In this document: positions 7,502 through 14,905 of the stretch, piece after piece
Layout of the letters: the number at the start of each line of letters is the position of its first letter
Numbering within the stretch: the first letter of the stretch is position 1
Origin: Eubacteriales bacterium
GTDB lineage: Bacteria > Bacillota > Clostridia > Oscillospirales > Oscillospiraceae
Reading direction: 5' to 3'
DNA length: 16,635 bases
Assembly (NCBI GenBank): GCA_030528965.1
Contig: JAUMXS010000016.1
Location: forward strand, 1-16,635
The notes under the pieces: model-generated
The model's database searches: none
Told to the model about the DNA's origin: nothing
What the model saw: only the letters and a program-made list of their open reading frames with translations
Program-made: the position numbers and the translations under genes

Positions 7502-8161
7502 ATGGAGCTTTCCGAAAAAGTGCTGGAACTTCTGTTCCCGCCCAAATGCATCCTCTGCCGCAAAGTCCTGCCCGACGGCATACGGGCCGTCTGTCCCATA
7601 TGCCGCAAAGATCTGCCCCGGATCAAAGCTTCCCGCATATCTTTTGAGCAGGAGTTCTTCTCCCTCTGCGTTTCTCCCTTCTACTATGACGGAGAGCTCC
7701 GTCAGGCTGTCCTGAATTACAAGTTTCTGGGACATGCCTCCTACGCACCGTCCTTCGGACATCTTCTCTCGGACTGTGTGCGGGAGGAACTCGACGGCCG
7801 CTGGGACATTTTGTCCTGGGTGCCCATAAGTGCGCAGCGCCTCAAAGAGAGAGGCTATGATCAGACCCGGCTTCTCGCCGAGGCACTCGCCAAAGAACTC
7901 GGCTGTTCCCTCGTCCCCACTCTCGAAAAGCACCGCCATGTGCCGCCCCAGTCCAAACTTAAAAGCAAAGAACTGCGGCGCGCCAACATCTGCGATGCCT
8001 TTCGCGTCCCGGAGCCCTCCGCCGTGCAGGGCCGCCGGATCCTCCTTATCGACGATATTATCACCACCGGCTCCACCCTCTCCGAATGTGCCCGCGTCCT
8101 GCGGTATGCCGGTGCGCAGGAAGTCGTCTGCGCCACCCTCATGCGCTCATCCAATACGTGA
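7502..8161 (+). CDS. comFC: ComF family protein (ComFC-like phosphoribosyltransferase-fold DNA uptake factor)
   Basis: ComFC proteins act in natural transformation and DNA processing; they combine a zinc ribbon with a phosphoribosyltransferase fold, and the reaction they perform is not settled. Seen in 219 residues: four Cys (C16, C19, C31, C34) as two CxxC pairs, the conserved SWVPIS...RGYDQ block (105-121), and the PRPP-loop motif LLIDDIITTGSTLSE (181-195). An in-frame ATG at 7484 overlaps the recD2 stop, but the ATG at 7502 has TGAGGA at ideal spacing and is preferred. No ComFA helicase gene is next to it; instead it pairs with recD2, another DNA helicase. Whether this organism is competent cannot be told from here. 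Confidence 0.92.
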   Translation: MELSEKVLELLFPPKCILCRKVLPDGIRAVCPICRKDLPRIKASRISFEQEFFSLCVSPFYYDGELRQAVLNYKFLGHASYAPSFGHLLSDCVREELDGRWDILSWVPISAQRLKERGYDQTRLLAEALAKELGCSLVPTLEKHRHVPPQSKLKSKELRRANICDAFRVPEPSAVQGRRILLIDDIITTGSTLSECARVLRYAGAQEVVCATLMRSSNT

Positions 8162-8195
8162 TCCCCGTGTTTCGTGTCCGAAACCGTTTAAGCTG

Positions 8196-8233
8196 TATAA
8201 AGCATTCCAGGGTTGGTAATACTCCTTCCAACC
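8196..8233 (+). promoter_or_regulatory. Weak internal promoter and 5' hairpin before mreB
   Basis: The 94-base gap after comFC holds TATAAA (8196-8201) without a clear -35 box, and a GGTTGG/CCAACC stem (8211-8233) that would sit at the very 5' end of a transcript starting near 8208. This could give mreB partly separate expression. The hairpin is seen; promoter activity is a guess. Confidence 0.35.
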
Positions 8234-8255
8234 GGACAGAAAGGAACTTACGCCT

Positions 8256-9287
8256 ATGCTCTTTGTGGAAAGAGACATCGCCATCGATCTCGGTACCGCT
8301 TCGACGCTCGTCTATGTCGAGGGAAAAGGTATCGCCCTGCGGGAATCCACCGTGGTCGCCGTCGATAAACAGGACGGCCATATGCTCAAGGTCGGCGAGG
8401 ATGCCCGCCGTATGCTTGGCCGTACCCCGGCTAACATCGTTGCCGTGCATCCCATCTCCGCCGGCGTCATCTCCGACTATGATATGACGACGCTCATGCT
8501 CCGGGAACTCATCCGTCGGATCACTTCCTTCAGCCTGTTCAAGCCCAGAGCCATCGTCTGCATCCCCAGCAGCATCACCGGCGTGGAAGAACGCGCCATC
8601 CTTGACGCTGTCGTGGAAGCCGGCTGCCGCCGCGTTTATCTCCTCGAAAGCGCCGTCGCCACCGCCATCGGTGCCGGTCTTGATGTCTCCCGCCCCAACG
8701 GCCATATGGTCGTCGATATCGGCAGCGGCACCACCGAAACCGCCGTGGTCTCCCTGAACGGCGTCGTGGAATGTGAATCCATCAAGATCGCCGGTGCTGC
8801 CATGGATGAGGCGATTGTCCGTTACATACGGCGTAAGCACAACATCCTGATCGGCACCCGTACGGCTGAGGACCTCAAGAAAAAGCTTGGCTGTGCCGTG
8901 CCCCGGCCCAAGACCGAGGTCGAGGAAGTCAAGGGCCGCTGCCTCATGACCGGCCTGCCCCGCACCGTCACCGTCAGTTCCGAGGACCTGCTCGAGGCCC
9001 TGCAGGAACCCGTCGAGGCCATCGTCGAGACCGTCCATATGGTGCTGGAACGCACGCCGCCCGAACTCGTGGCCGATATCTCCGGCAACGGCGTGGTGCT
9101 CTCCGGCGGCGGCAGTATGCTCTATGGTCTGGAAGAACTCGTCACCGCCCGCACCGGCATCGCTGCCCGTTCCGTGGACGACGCCCTCTCCTGCACCGCT
9201 TACGGCGCCGGTAAAATGCTCGCCCGCCTCGGCGAAATGCGCGACGGCATGATCAATCTTGCCCGCCGCAAACAAATGAAAGGCTGA
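8256..9287 (+). CDS. mreB: MreB/Mbl-type actin-like protein, divergent paralogue
   Basis: Bacterial actin homologue, expected to form membrane-bound filaments that guide wall synthesis. The 343 residues match MreB. Seen: phosphate-1 motif AIDLGTASTLVYV (9-21; most MreB have DLGTAN), phosphate-2 VVDIGSGTTETAV (152-164; most have DIGGGTTE) and the adenosine motif GVVLSGGGSMLYG (279-291). The usual EPMAAAIGAG stretch reads SAVATAIGAG (132-141), so the Glu before Pro, thought to act in ATP hydrolysis, is Ser132; the following AGDEMDEAI reads AGAAMDEAI (179-187). No mreC or mreD is adjacent, which suits a second paralogue rather than the main rod-shape operon. AAAGGAAC stands nine bases before the ATG. 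The family is secure; full ATPase activity is doubtful. Confidence 0.9.
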   Translation: MLFVERDIAIDLGTASTLVYVEGKGIALRESTVVAVDKQDGHMLKVGEDARRMLGRTPANIVAVHPISAGVISDYDMTTLMLRELIRRITSFSLFKPRAIVCIPSSITGVEERAILDAVVEAGCRRVYLLESAVATAIGAGLDVSRPNGHMVVDIGSGTTETAVVSLNGVVECESIKIAGAAMDEAIVRYIRRKHNILIGTRTAEDLKKKLGCAVPRPKTEVEEVKGRCLMTGLPRTVTVSSEDLLEALQEPVEAIVETVHMVLERTPPELVADISGNGVVLSGGGSMLYGLEELVTARTGIAARSVDDALSCTAYGAGKMLARLGEMRDGMINLARRKQMKG

Positions 9288-9296
9288 ATAAAATCC

Positions 9297-9347
9297 CGCC
9301 GCACCGGACCTCACTCCCTGTCCCGGACTGTGAGGCCCGCTGCGGCG
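9297..9347 (+). other. Compound hairpin between mreB and apbE
   Basis: An outer CGCCGCA/TGCGGCG stem (9297-9303 with 9341-9347) encloses an inner CCTCAC/GTGAGG stem (9309-9314 with 9330-9335). Only TTTG follows, so it is at most a weak or partial terminator. It could instead be an RNA-processing or stability element that sets the ratio of mreB to the downstream envelope genes. The structure is seen; its role is inferred. Confidence 0.45.
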
Positions 9348-9366
9348 TTTGCTCGGAGTGAATGCC

Positions 9367-10398
9367 ATGCCTTGTACCCGGCATGTAAAACGGATCCATA
9401 TACTTCTTCCGCTCGTTCTGGCCCTCCTCCTGACCGCCTGTTCCCGTTCCGCCCGGTCGGAAAAACATGAGCGGCAGGTCTTTGCCATGGACACGATCAT
9501 GCTCCTGACCGCCTATGGCGAAAACGCACAGGCCGGTCTTTCCGCTGCGGAAGCGACCATCCTCTCCCTCGAAGCCGCGCTTGACCCCGAGAGAGAGGAC
9601 AGTGAGCTTTATGCGCTCAATCACGCCGAAGGCGCTTCGGTCTCCGTCTCGGACGCGACCCTTCAGATCCTCGAAACCGGCCTCACGGTATGGGAACGCA
9701 GCGGCGGCGCACTGGATTTCACGCTTTATCCCGCCGTTCGGGCCTGGGGCTTCGGCGGCGACGGGGAATACCGCGTCCCCGATGACTCGGAACTCTCCGC
9801 TCTGCTTGCCCTTCGCGGTATGGAACATATTGCTCTGGACGGACATGCCGTTTCCCTCGCCGCCGGTCAGGAACTCTCTTTCGGCGCAGCCGCCAAGGGC
9901 TATACCGCTCAGGCCGCCGTCAACGCCATGCGTGACGCCGGTGTGGAGGCCGCCATTCTCACGCTGGGCGGCAACGTTCAGACCCTCGGCACAAAACCCG
10001 ACGGCAGTCCCTGGGTCGTCGCCGTGCAAGACCCCTTTGACACCGGTTCCTATCTCGGAACTCTCTCCCTTGACGGCGGCACCGCCGCTGTCACCAGCGG
10101 CAATTATCAGCGGTACTTCGAGGCCGACGGACAGATCTGGCATCATATCCTTGACCCCGAAACCGGCTATCCCGTCCGTTCCGGGCTCTGCTCCGTCACC
10201 GTTGTCTGCCCTGACGGCACCACCGCAGATTCCCTCTCCACCGCCCTCTTCGTCCTCGGCGAGGAGGATGCCCTCGCCTATCGTGACCGCTTCGGCGGCT
10301 TCGAACTCGTGCTCGTCACCGAGGATCGCCGCGTGATCGTTACCGGCGGTCTGTCCTTCTCCGAGCACGGGGATTTTACCTATGTCTATGTCGATTGA
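9367..10398 (+). CDS. apbE: ApbE, FAD:protein FMN transferase lipoprotein
   Basis: Uses FAD to attach FMN covalently to Thr or Ser of exported or membrane proteins (for example Rnf/Nqr subunits or flavin-linked reductases); needs Mg. Seen in 343 residues: a lipoprotein signal peptide (basic start, hydrophobic 11-22, lipobox LTAC with Cys25), AMDTIML (40-46), GALDFTLYPAVRAWGFG (114-130), FGAAAKGY (172-179), LTLGGNVQTLG (198-208), AVTSGNYQRYF (241-251), WHHILDPETGYP (258-269) and TADSLSTALFVLG (286-298). The frame extends upstream to TTG at 9349, but the ATG at 9367 has GGAG at eight bases and starts a proper signal peptide. The flavinylation target is not in this window. Its place between mreB and murT adds no obvious functional link beyond the cell envelope. 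Confidence 0.94.
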   Translation: MPCTRHVKRIHILLPLVLALLLTACSRSARSEKHERQVFAMDTIMLLTAYGENAQAGLSAAEATILSLEAALDPEREDSELYALNHAEGASVSVSDATLQILETGLTVWERSGGALDFTLYPAVRAWGFGGDGEYRVPDDSELSALLALRGMEHIALDGHAVSLAAGQELSFGAAAKGYTAQAAVNAMRDAGVEAAILTLGGNVQTLGTKPDGSPWVVAVQDPFDTGSYLGTLSLDGGTAAVTSGNYQRYFEADGQIWHHILDPETGYPVRSGLCSVTVVCPDGTTADSLSTALFVLGEEDALAYRDRFGGFELVLVTEDRRVIVTGGLSFSEHGDFTYVYVD

Positions 10399-10416
10399 TT
10401 CGAAAAAGGTGATATC

Positions 10417-11784
10417 ATGCGTTTGTTTCTCGCTCTCCTCAGCGCGCGGCTCGTCCGCTTTCTCCTGCGCGTGACCCATCATGGCGGCGGCACCGCCCTG
10501 CCCGGCCGGATCGCTCTTTCCATCTGCCCCGACCTGCTCCGGCGGCTCTCCGCACCCGTCAAAACCATCCTTGTCACCGGCACCAACGGTAAAACCACCA
10601 CCTGCCGCATGGTCGAACAGCTCATGCAGGAAGCCGGCGTCAGTTATTTCGCCAACCGCGGCGGTGCCAATCTCCTGCAGGGCATCGTTACGGAATTCGC
10701 CATGCACGCCTCCCTCTTCGGCCGTATTCGTGAAAACTATGCTGTCATCGAGTGCGACGAGGGTGTCATTCCCCAGGTCAGCCTCTATACGGACCCCACG
10801 GCTATCCTGGTCACAAACATCTTTGCCGATCAGGCCGACCGCTTCGGCGATGTGCGCAACACGCTCAGCGCCATCCGTTCCGGCCTGCGCAACGCTCCCC
10901 ATGCACTTGTCTGCCTCAACGCCGACTGTTCTCTCTGTGCCTCCCTCGCAGAGGAAGCGCCCGAACGCACCGTGTTCTTCGGCATGGAAACGCCGCTCTA
11001 CCGCCGTCCCGCCCAGGAACGTTCCGACGCGGCTCACTGTCCCGACTGCGGCACGGCCTATACCTATGAACTTCGTACTTACGGACATCTCGGCGACTGG
11101 CGCTGTCCCAACTGCGGACGCGCACGGCCGGAGGCTTCCGTCGCCGTTACCGGGATCCTCACCCGCGATATGGATGCCTTCCGCGTCACCATGCGGATCG
11201 GGCAGGACTCCTTTGAAACCGGCGTACGCATTCCCGGCGGATATAACCTCTATAACGCCGCTTCCACCGCAGCTCTCGGCCTCGCACTCGGTTTTCCCGC
11301 CGAGGCCGCCGTTCGGGCTCTGGATTATTTCCGCTGCGGCTTCGGCCGTATGGAAAAGCTCGATCTCAACGGACATCCCGCCCGGATGATCCTTGTCAAA
11401 AACCCTGCCGGCTGCAATCAGGCTCTGAATTTCCTCGCCGATCTGGATGAGCCGTATCAGCTCGTGCTCTGCCTCAACGATCACACCGGCGACGGCACCG
11501 ACCCCGGCTGGATCTGGGATGTGAACTTCGAAACGCTCACCGAGCCCGATTCCCGCCCCGCTTTTGTATACTGTTCCGGCATTCGTTCCGCCGAGCTTGC
11601 CCTTCGGCTGCAGTATGCCGGGTTTGATATGGATGCGCTGCGCATCGAGGACGATTACAACACCATCATACAGGCCATGCTCGAACGCCCGGAACCCATT
11701 GTGATCCTCCCCTCCTATACCGCCATGATGGACTTCCGCCGGCAGCTCAGCACAAGCTTCGGCCTGCGGGCATTCTGGGAATAA
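10417..11784 (+). CDS. murT: Lipid II isoglutaminyl synthase, MurT subunit
   Basis: With GatD, amidates the D-glutamate of the lipid II stem peptide to D-isoglutamine, at the cytoplasmic face of the membrane; MurT activates the carboxylate with ATP. Seen in 455 residues: the Mur-ligase P-loop VTGTNGKTTT (53-62), a central-domain zinc ribbon formed by C208, C211, C230 and C233 (CPDC...CPNC), IPGGYNLYNAASTAAL (272-287), and the C-terminal MurT domain with HTGDGTDPGWIWDVNFE (356-372). Length is normal. The ribosome binding site AAAGGTGAT is strong; gatD follows after 13 bases, as in most Firmicutes. Confidence 0.96.
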   Translation: MRLFLALLSARLVRFLLRVTHHGGGTALPGRIALSICPDLLRRLSAPVKTILVTGTNGKTTTCRMVEQLMQEAGVSYFANRGGANLLQGIVTEFAMHASLFGRIRENYAVIECDEGVIPQVSLYTDPTAILVTNIFADQADRFGDVRNTLSAIRSGLRNAPHALVCLNADCSLCASLAEEAPERTVFFGMETPLYRRPAQERSDAAHCPDCGTAYTYELRTYGHLGDWRCPNCGRARPEASVAVTGILTRDMDAFRVTMRIGQDSFETGVRIPGGYNLYNAASTAALGLALGFPAEAAVRALDYFRCGFGRMEKLDLNGHPARMILVKNPAGCNQALNFLADLDEPYQLVLCLNDHTGDGTDPGWIWDVNFETLTEPDSRPAFVYCSGIRSAELALRLQYAGFDMDALRIEDDYNTIIQAMLERPEPIVILPSYTAMMDFRRQLSTSFGLRAFWE

Positions 11785-11797
11785 GGAGGACCCTCAT

Positions 11798-12526
11798 ATG
11801 ACTCTGCACATTTGTCATCTCTGGCCGGATGCCTTCAGCGCCAACGGTTCCGCCGGGAACCTTCGCTGTCTTTCCCGGCGCCTGGCATGGCGCGGACTGG
11901 AATTCTCCGTCTCTGAACTGCCCCTCGACGCTCCCGATGAGCCCGACTGGGAAAACATTGACCTTTTATATCTCGGTTCCGGGCCTGTGAGCAGCAGCCC
12001 CGCGCTCCGGAACGCCGTTTCCCGGCTTACTGACGGACTTCGTACTTACATCGAAAACGGCGGCGTATGTCTCGCCGTCTGCGAGGGTCTCGAGCTCATG
12101 GGAAAATCCATCGATCTGCACGGAGAAACGCTCCCCGGCCTTGGGATCCTCGATATGGACACCGTTTATGCCGATCGCCGCACGGTCGGAGATTACGCCT
12201 TCGATGCGGGTGAAGAGCTCGGCATCCTCTACGGTTTCTCCAACCGCGCGGGCCTTCTGCGCACACCGGCGTCCCTGCCGCCGCTGGGAACGATCCTTTA
12301 CGGTACCGGAGACCGTGAGGACGCCGCCGAGGGCGTACATTACAGAAACCTCTACGGCTGTCATGCCCACGGACCGCTTCTGCCGAAGAACCCCGTCCTC
12401 ACCGATACGCTCCTGCTGACGGCTCTTCGGCGCCATGACCCCGACTTTCCCGCGCTTGTCCCGCTGGATGACAGCCCCGCCAACAATGCCCGGGCTTTCA
12501 TCGCAGACAGGCTGCAAAAGCATTGA
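11798..12526 (+). CDS. gatD: Lipid II isoglutaminyl synthase, glutaminase subunit GatD
   Basis: Class I (CobQ-type) glutamine amidotransferase that releases ammonia from glutamine for MurT. Seen in 242 residues: LLYLGSGP (56-63), the nucleophile region GGVCLAVCEGLELMG with Cys95 (88-102), and the His region HAHGPLLPKNP (189-199) with the likely catalytic His191. Two details differ from the forms I remember: the residue after the nucleophile is Glu rather than Gly, and GTYLHG reads GCHAHG. The core catalytic pair is kept, so it is probably active. An ideal AAGGAGGA lies seven bases before the ATG. It is the last gene of the plus-strand operon, with a strong terminator right after it. Confidence 0.93.
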   Translation: MTLHICHLWPDAFSANGSAGNLRCLSRRLAWRGLEFSVSELPLDAPDEPDWENIDLLYLGSGPVSSSPALRNAVSRLTDGLRTYIENGGVCLAVCEGLELMGKSIDLHGETLPGLGILDMDTVYADRRTVGDYAFDAGEELGILYGFSNRAGLLRTPASLPPLGTILYGTGDREDAAEGVHYRNLYGCHAHGPLLPKNPVLTDTLLLTALRRHDPDFPALVPLDDSPANNARAFIADRLQKH

Positions 12527-12535
12527 CCGATAAAG

Positions 12536-12575
12536 AAACCGGCCCTTCGTCCGAGTGGACGAAGGGCCGGTTTTT
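12536..12575. terminator. Strong bidirectional intrinsic terminator
   Basis: AAACCGGCCCTTCGTCC, loop GAGT, then the exact complement, followed by TTTTTATT on the plus strand and, read on the other strand, TTTCTTTA. The 17-base-pair perfect stem sits between the convergent gatD and AEC permease genes and can serve both. Confidence 0.93.
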
Positions 12576-12604
12576 ATTCCCGTACGGGAAAAAATATATG
12601 TATT

Positions 12605-13543
12605 TTAGATCAATCCGATCTGTTTCAGCACAAAGATCCAGATGAAAAGCGTAATGCAGCAGAAGAACGAGGTCGTAACGACGATCTGGCCGGTGAGCTC
12701 GTGGTCACTGTCACGGGCGATGGCCATCGTGTACGCCGTGGTGGCAAGCGAAGGCGCCGTGCACAGCAGGATAACGCAGAGATCGTTGCCGCGGAAGCCG
12801 AGAAGAACAGCAAGGATCAGGGCAATCGCCGGAGTAAGAATAAGTTTGATGAAGTCGGCGATGATGACCTTCCTGAGGTTTTTCCGCACACCGCCCAGCT
12901 GGAAAGAAGCGCCAAGGGCAAGCATCGTCATAACACTGCCGGCAGTACCAACCTGACCGACCGCCTTCAGGACCGAAGCGGGAACCTCCAGCCCCGTCAG
13001 CAGGAACAGAATGCCCACCGCACAGCCGAGGATCAGCGGGTTTTTCAGAATGCTGATCAGCGTAGGCTTCAGTTCGACCTGACCGCCGCGCAGCACTTCC
13101 AGCAAAATGACCGCAAGAACGTTATACAGCGGAACAAGAACGGCGATCGCCATCGCCATCGCGGCAACGCCCGGCGCTCCCATCATCGTGTCCGCCATCG
13201 ATATGCCGACGATCGCTATATTGGCACGGAAAAAGCACTGCACATAGGCTCCGCGCTGACGGCGGTCCGGTACCACGAATTTCGTAACAACAAAGCCTAT
13301 GATAAACCAAATCAGAACATACAGGAACAAAAAGCTGAGCAGTTTGGCATCAACCGCCGTATTGAGATCCGTGCTGTAGATGTTATGGAACAGCAGGAAC
13401 GGAAGCAGATAGTGAAACGCAATTTTGGTGATGTGATTAAAGGTCTCTTCGGGTACAATCTTGCTGTGCCGGATCACGGCGCCGAGGCTGATAATGAGAA
13501 ATGAGGGCAGTACGCAGTTAAACGCTACTATCAGATTTTCCAA
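12605..13543 (-). CDS. AEC (auxin efflux carrier) family permease
   Basis: Membrane transporter of the AEC family, whose bacterial members move malate, malonate or other small organic acids; the substrate cannot be told here. About ten hydrophobic segments run through the protein. Seen: IISLGAVIRH near the start, the IAFHYLLPFLLFHNI segment, LKNPLILG (166-173) and APSLATTAYTMA (263-274). The frame extends to an ATG at 13573, but the TTG at 13543 has a perfect GGAGGTG seven bases upstream and begins MENLIVAF, as homologues do, giving 312 residues; the ATG has only AAAGG too close to it. A single-gene unit: its own promoter upstream and a shared terminator downstream. Confidence 0.9.
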   Translation of the reverse strand: MENLIVAFNCVLPSFLIISLGAVIRHSKIVPEETFNHITKIAFHYLLPFLLFHNIYSTDLNTAVDAKLLSFLFLYVLIWFIIGFVVTKFVVPDRRQRGAYVQCFFRANIAIVGISMADTMMGAPGVAAMAMAIAVLVPLYNVLAVILLEVLRGGQVELKPTLISILKNPLILGCAVGILFLLTGLEVPASVLKAVGQVGTAGSVMTMLALGASFQLGGVRKNLRKVIIADFIKLILTPAIALILAVLLGFRGNDLCVILLCTAPSLATTAYTMAIARDSDHELTGQIVVTTSFFCCITLFIWIFVLKQIGLI

Positions 13544-13593
13544 GAGAACACCTCCAAAAAAACTTTTCCCCATTTTACCTTTATTTGCCTTTT

Positions 13594-13622
13594 ATTATAT
13601 TCTTCTGTTTCAACTTTGTAAA
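13594..13622 (-). promoter_or_regulatory. Promoter of the AEC permease gene
   Basis: On the minus strand TTTACA (13622-13617), a 17-base spacer and a perfect TATAAT (13599-13594), five and six matches to the sigma-A consensus. Transcription would start near 13587, about 45 bases before the preferred TTG start. Confidence 0.78.
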
Positions 13623-13692
13623 GCCTTCCGCAGAAAGCTTTTCATTTTCCGAGCTTTGCCGTCCTTTTCCATACTCTGGCCGAGGCTGCGAA

Positions 13693-13731
13693 TAAAAAAA
13701 TCAGGCACAGCGGTTTTATCCGTTGTGCCTG
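13693..13731 (-). terminator. Intrinsic terminator after acpP
   Basis: On the minus strand CAGGCACAACGG and CCGCTGTGCCTG form a 12-position stem with one A-C mismatch around ATAAAA, followed by ATTTTTTTATT. It ends the rnpA-acpP transcript. The stretch between this stem and the acpP stop holds a second, smaller stem (GAAGA/TCTTC near 13761-13775) and no gene. Confidence 0.85.
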
Positions 13732-13792
13732 TTTACTGTCTTATGCATACCGCCCATCGGGAAGACCGGATCTTCGCCCGTGACGGTTTTTA

Positions 13793-14023
13793 TTATTTCA
13801 GTTTCTCTTCGAGAAAATCCACCAGTTCTCCCACCTTCGTGATGTTCGCGGCCTTTTCGTCCGTGATCACAATGTGGTACTCCTCTTCCAGAGTGGTCAG
13901 CAGCTCAACCAGATCCAGCGAATCCGCTCCCAGATCGTCCATAATGTCCGTTTCGGGGCCGATCATGCCCGGATCAATTTCCAGCTGTTTTGCCAGAAGT
14001 GCACGTACTTTTTCCAGTAACAT
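13793..14023 (-). CDS. acpP: Acyl carrier protein
   Basis: Small acidic carrier that holds acyl chains on a 4'-phosphopantetheine arm, normally in fatty acid synthesis. Seen in 76 residues: the DLGADSLDLVEL motif with the modified Ser35, and four predicted helices rich in Glu and Asp. GGAGGAG lies upstream of the ATG. It is the last gene of the rnpA-yidD-yidC-khpB unit, 34 bases after khpB with no terminator between. No fab genes are adjacent, so it may be the housekeeping ACP placed apart from its enzymes or a specialised second copy. Confidence 0.95.
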   Translation of the reverse strand: MLLEKVRALLAKQLEIDPGMIGPETDIMDDLGADSLDLVELLTTLEEEYHIVITDEKAANITKVGELVDFLEEKLK

Positions 14024-14057
14024 GCTTTTCTCCTCCTGTTATCGAGCTTTCGTCCTC

Positions 14058-14855
14058 TCAGCTCCACTCCCGGCTGACCGGTTTGTTCGCCTGCGGACGT
14101 TCATAGTTCTCCGGGATCTCAGGCTGCTTAGCCGGCGTTTCGTGTTCCTCTCTGCGCTGTTCGGCCGGCGCGTTCTGCCGGCGCTCATGACCGCCGCGAG
14201 TTCCGTTTCCGCGGTCATTGCCGCGGCCCCGTTCATAATTTACCACGACCCGACGGTTGGGCTCTGTGCCCGTAGAGCTCGTCGATACGCCTTCATAATC
14301 CTGCAGCGCCGTGTGGATCACATGCCGCTCATAGGAATTCATCGGCTCCAGCGCCATGCTGCGGCGATATTTGATCGCCTTCGCTGCCATCTTTTCCGCC
14401 AAACGGACCAGCGAATCTTCCCGCTTGCTCCGGTAGCCTTCCGCATCCACGCTGATATACGCGCGCTTCTCGCTGCCGCGATTCACCGCATAGTTCGCCA
14501 GATGCTGGATGGCGTCAAGCGTCTCGCCCCGGCGGCCGATCACCGCGCCCATGACTTCTCCGCGCAGATTTACATTCAGACCACCGTTTTCACGTTCCGT
14601 GATCTCCAGTTCCGCCTCGACGCCCATGTGCTCCAGCAGTCCGCTCAGGAACCGCTCCGTACGCTCACGCTGCGTTTCCGCTACTTCATAACTTACACGC
14701 ACACGAGCCGGGCTCGCGCCTATTCCCAGAAAGCCGGATTTCGCTACTTCCAGTACTTCGACCGATACTTCATCCCGATCCTTGTTCAATTCCTTCAGGG
14801 CTGCCGCAATCGCAAGTTCCTGCGTCTTCCCTGTCGCTTCCACAGATTTGATCAT
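14058..14855 (-). CDS. khpB: KhpB/Jag RNA-binding protein (Jag-N, KH, R3H) with Arg/Gly-rich tail
   Basis: KhpB (Jag, SpoIIIJ-associated) binds RNA, in some Firmicutes together with KhpA, and affects cell division and elongation. Seen in 265 residues: Jag-N domain (about 1-52, ATGKTQELAI and AKSGFLGIG), a KH domain with the GxxG loop GRRG (107-110), and an R3H domain with R177-x3-H181, ending at PNRRVVV (199-205). After that comes a tail of about 60 residues rich in Arg, Gly, Asn, Glu and Pro; most Jag proteins stop soon after R3H. The ATG at 14855 has AGGAAAG at good spacing and starts at the Jag-N domain; a GTG start at 14894 is possible but adds no conserved sequence. Lies 50 bases after yidC, the usual order. 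Confidence 0.95.
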   Translation of the reverse strand: MIKSVEATGKTQELAIAAALKELNKDRDEVSVEVLEVAKSGFLGIGASPARVRVSYEVAETQRERTERFLSGLLEHMGVEAELEITERENGGLNVNLRGEVMGAVIGRRGETLDAIQHLANYAVNRGSEKRAYISVDAEGYRSKREDSLVRLAEKMAAKAIKYRRSMALEPMNSYERHVIHTALQDYEGVSTSSTGTEPNRRVVVNYERGRGNDRGNGTRGGHERRQNAPAEQRREEHETPAKQPEIPENYERPQANKPVSREWS

Positions 14856-14905
14856 CCTGAGACTTTCCTGCCTTTCCCCATGTGCCTTGCGCACATTCCT
14901 TTGTC

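Noticed and set aside
8139..9500. A 453-codon open frame on the minus strand, opposite mreB
   Set aside because: Again in register with the sense gene, Gly/Asp/His-rich and without motifs; MreB on the plus strand is certain.
9253..11484. A 743-codon open frame on the minus strand, opposite apbE and murT
   Set aside because: Same codon-register effect: it runs across two unrelated genes and their gap and shows no family motif.
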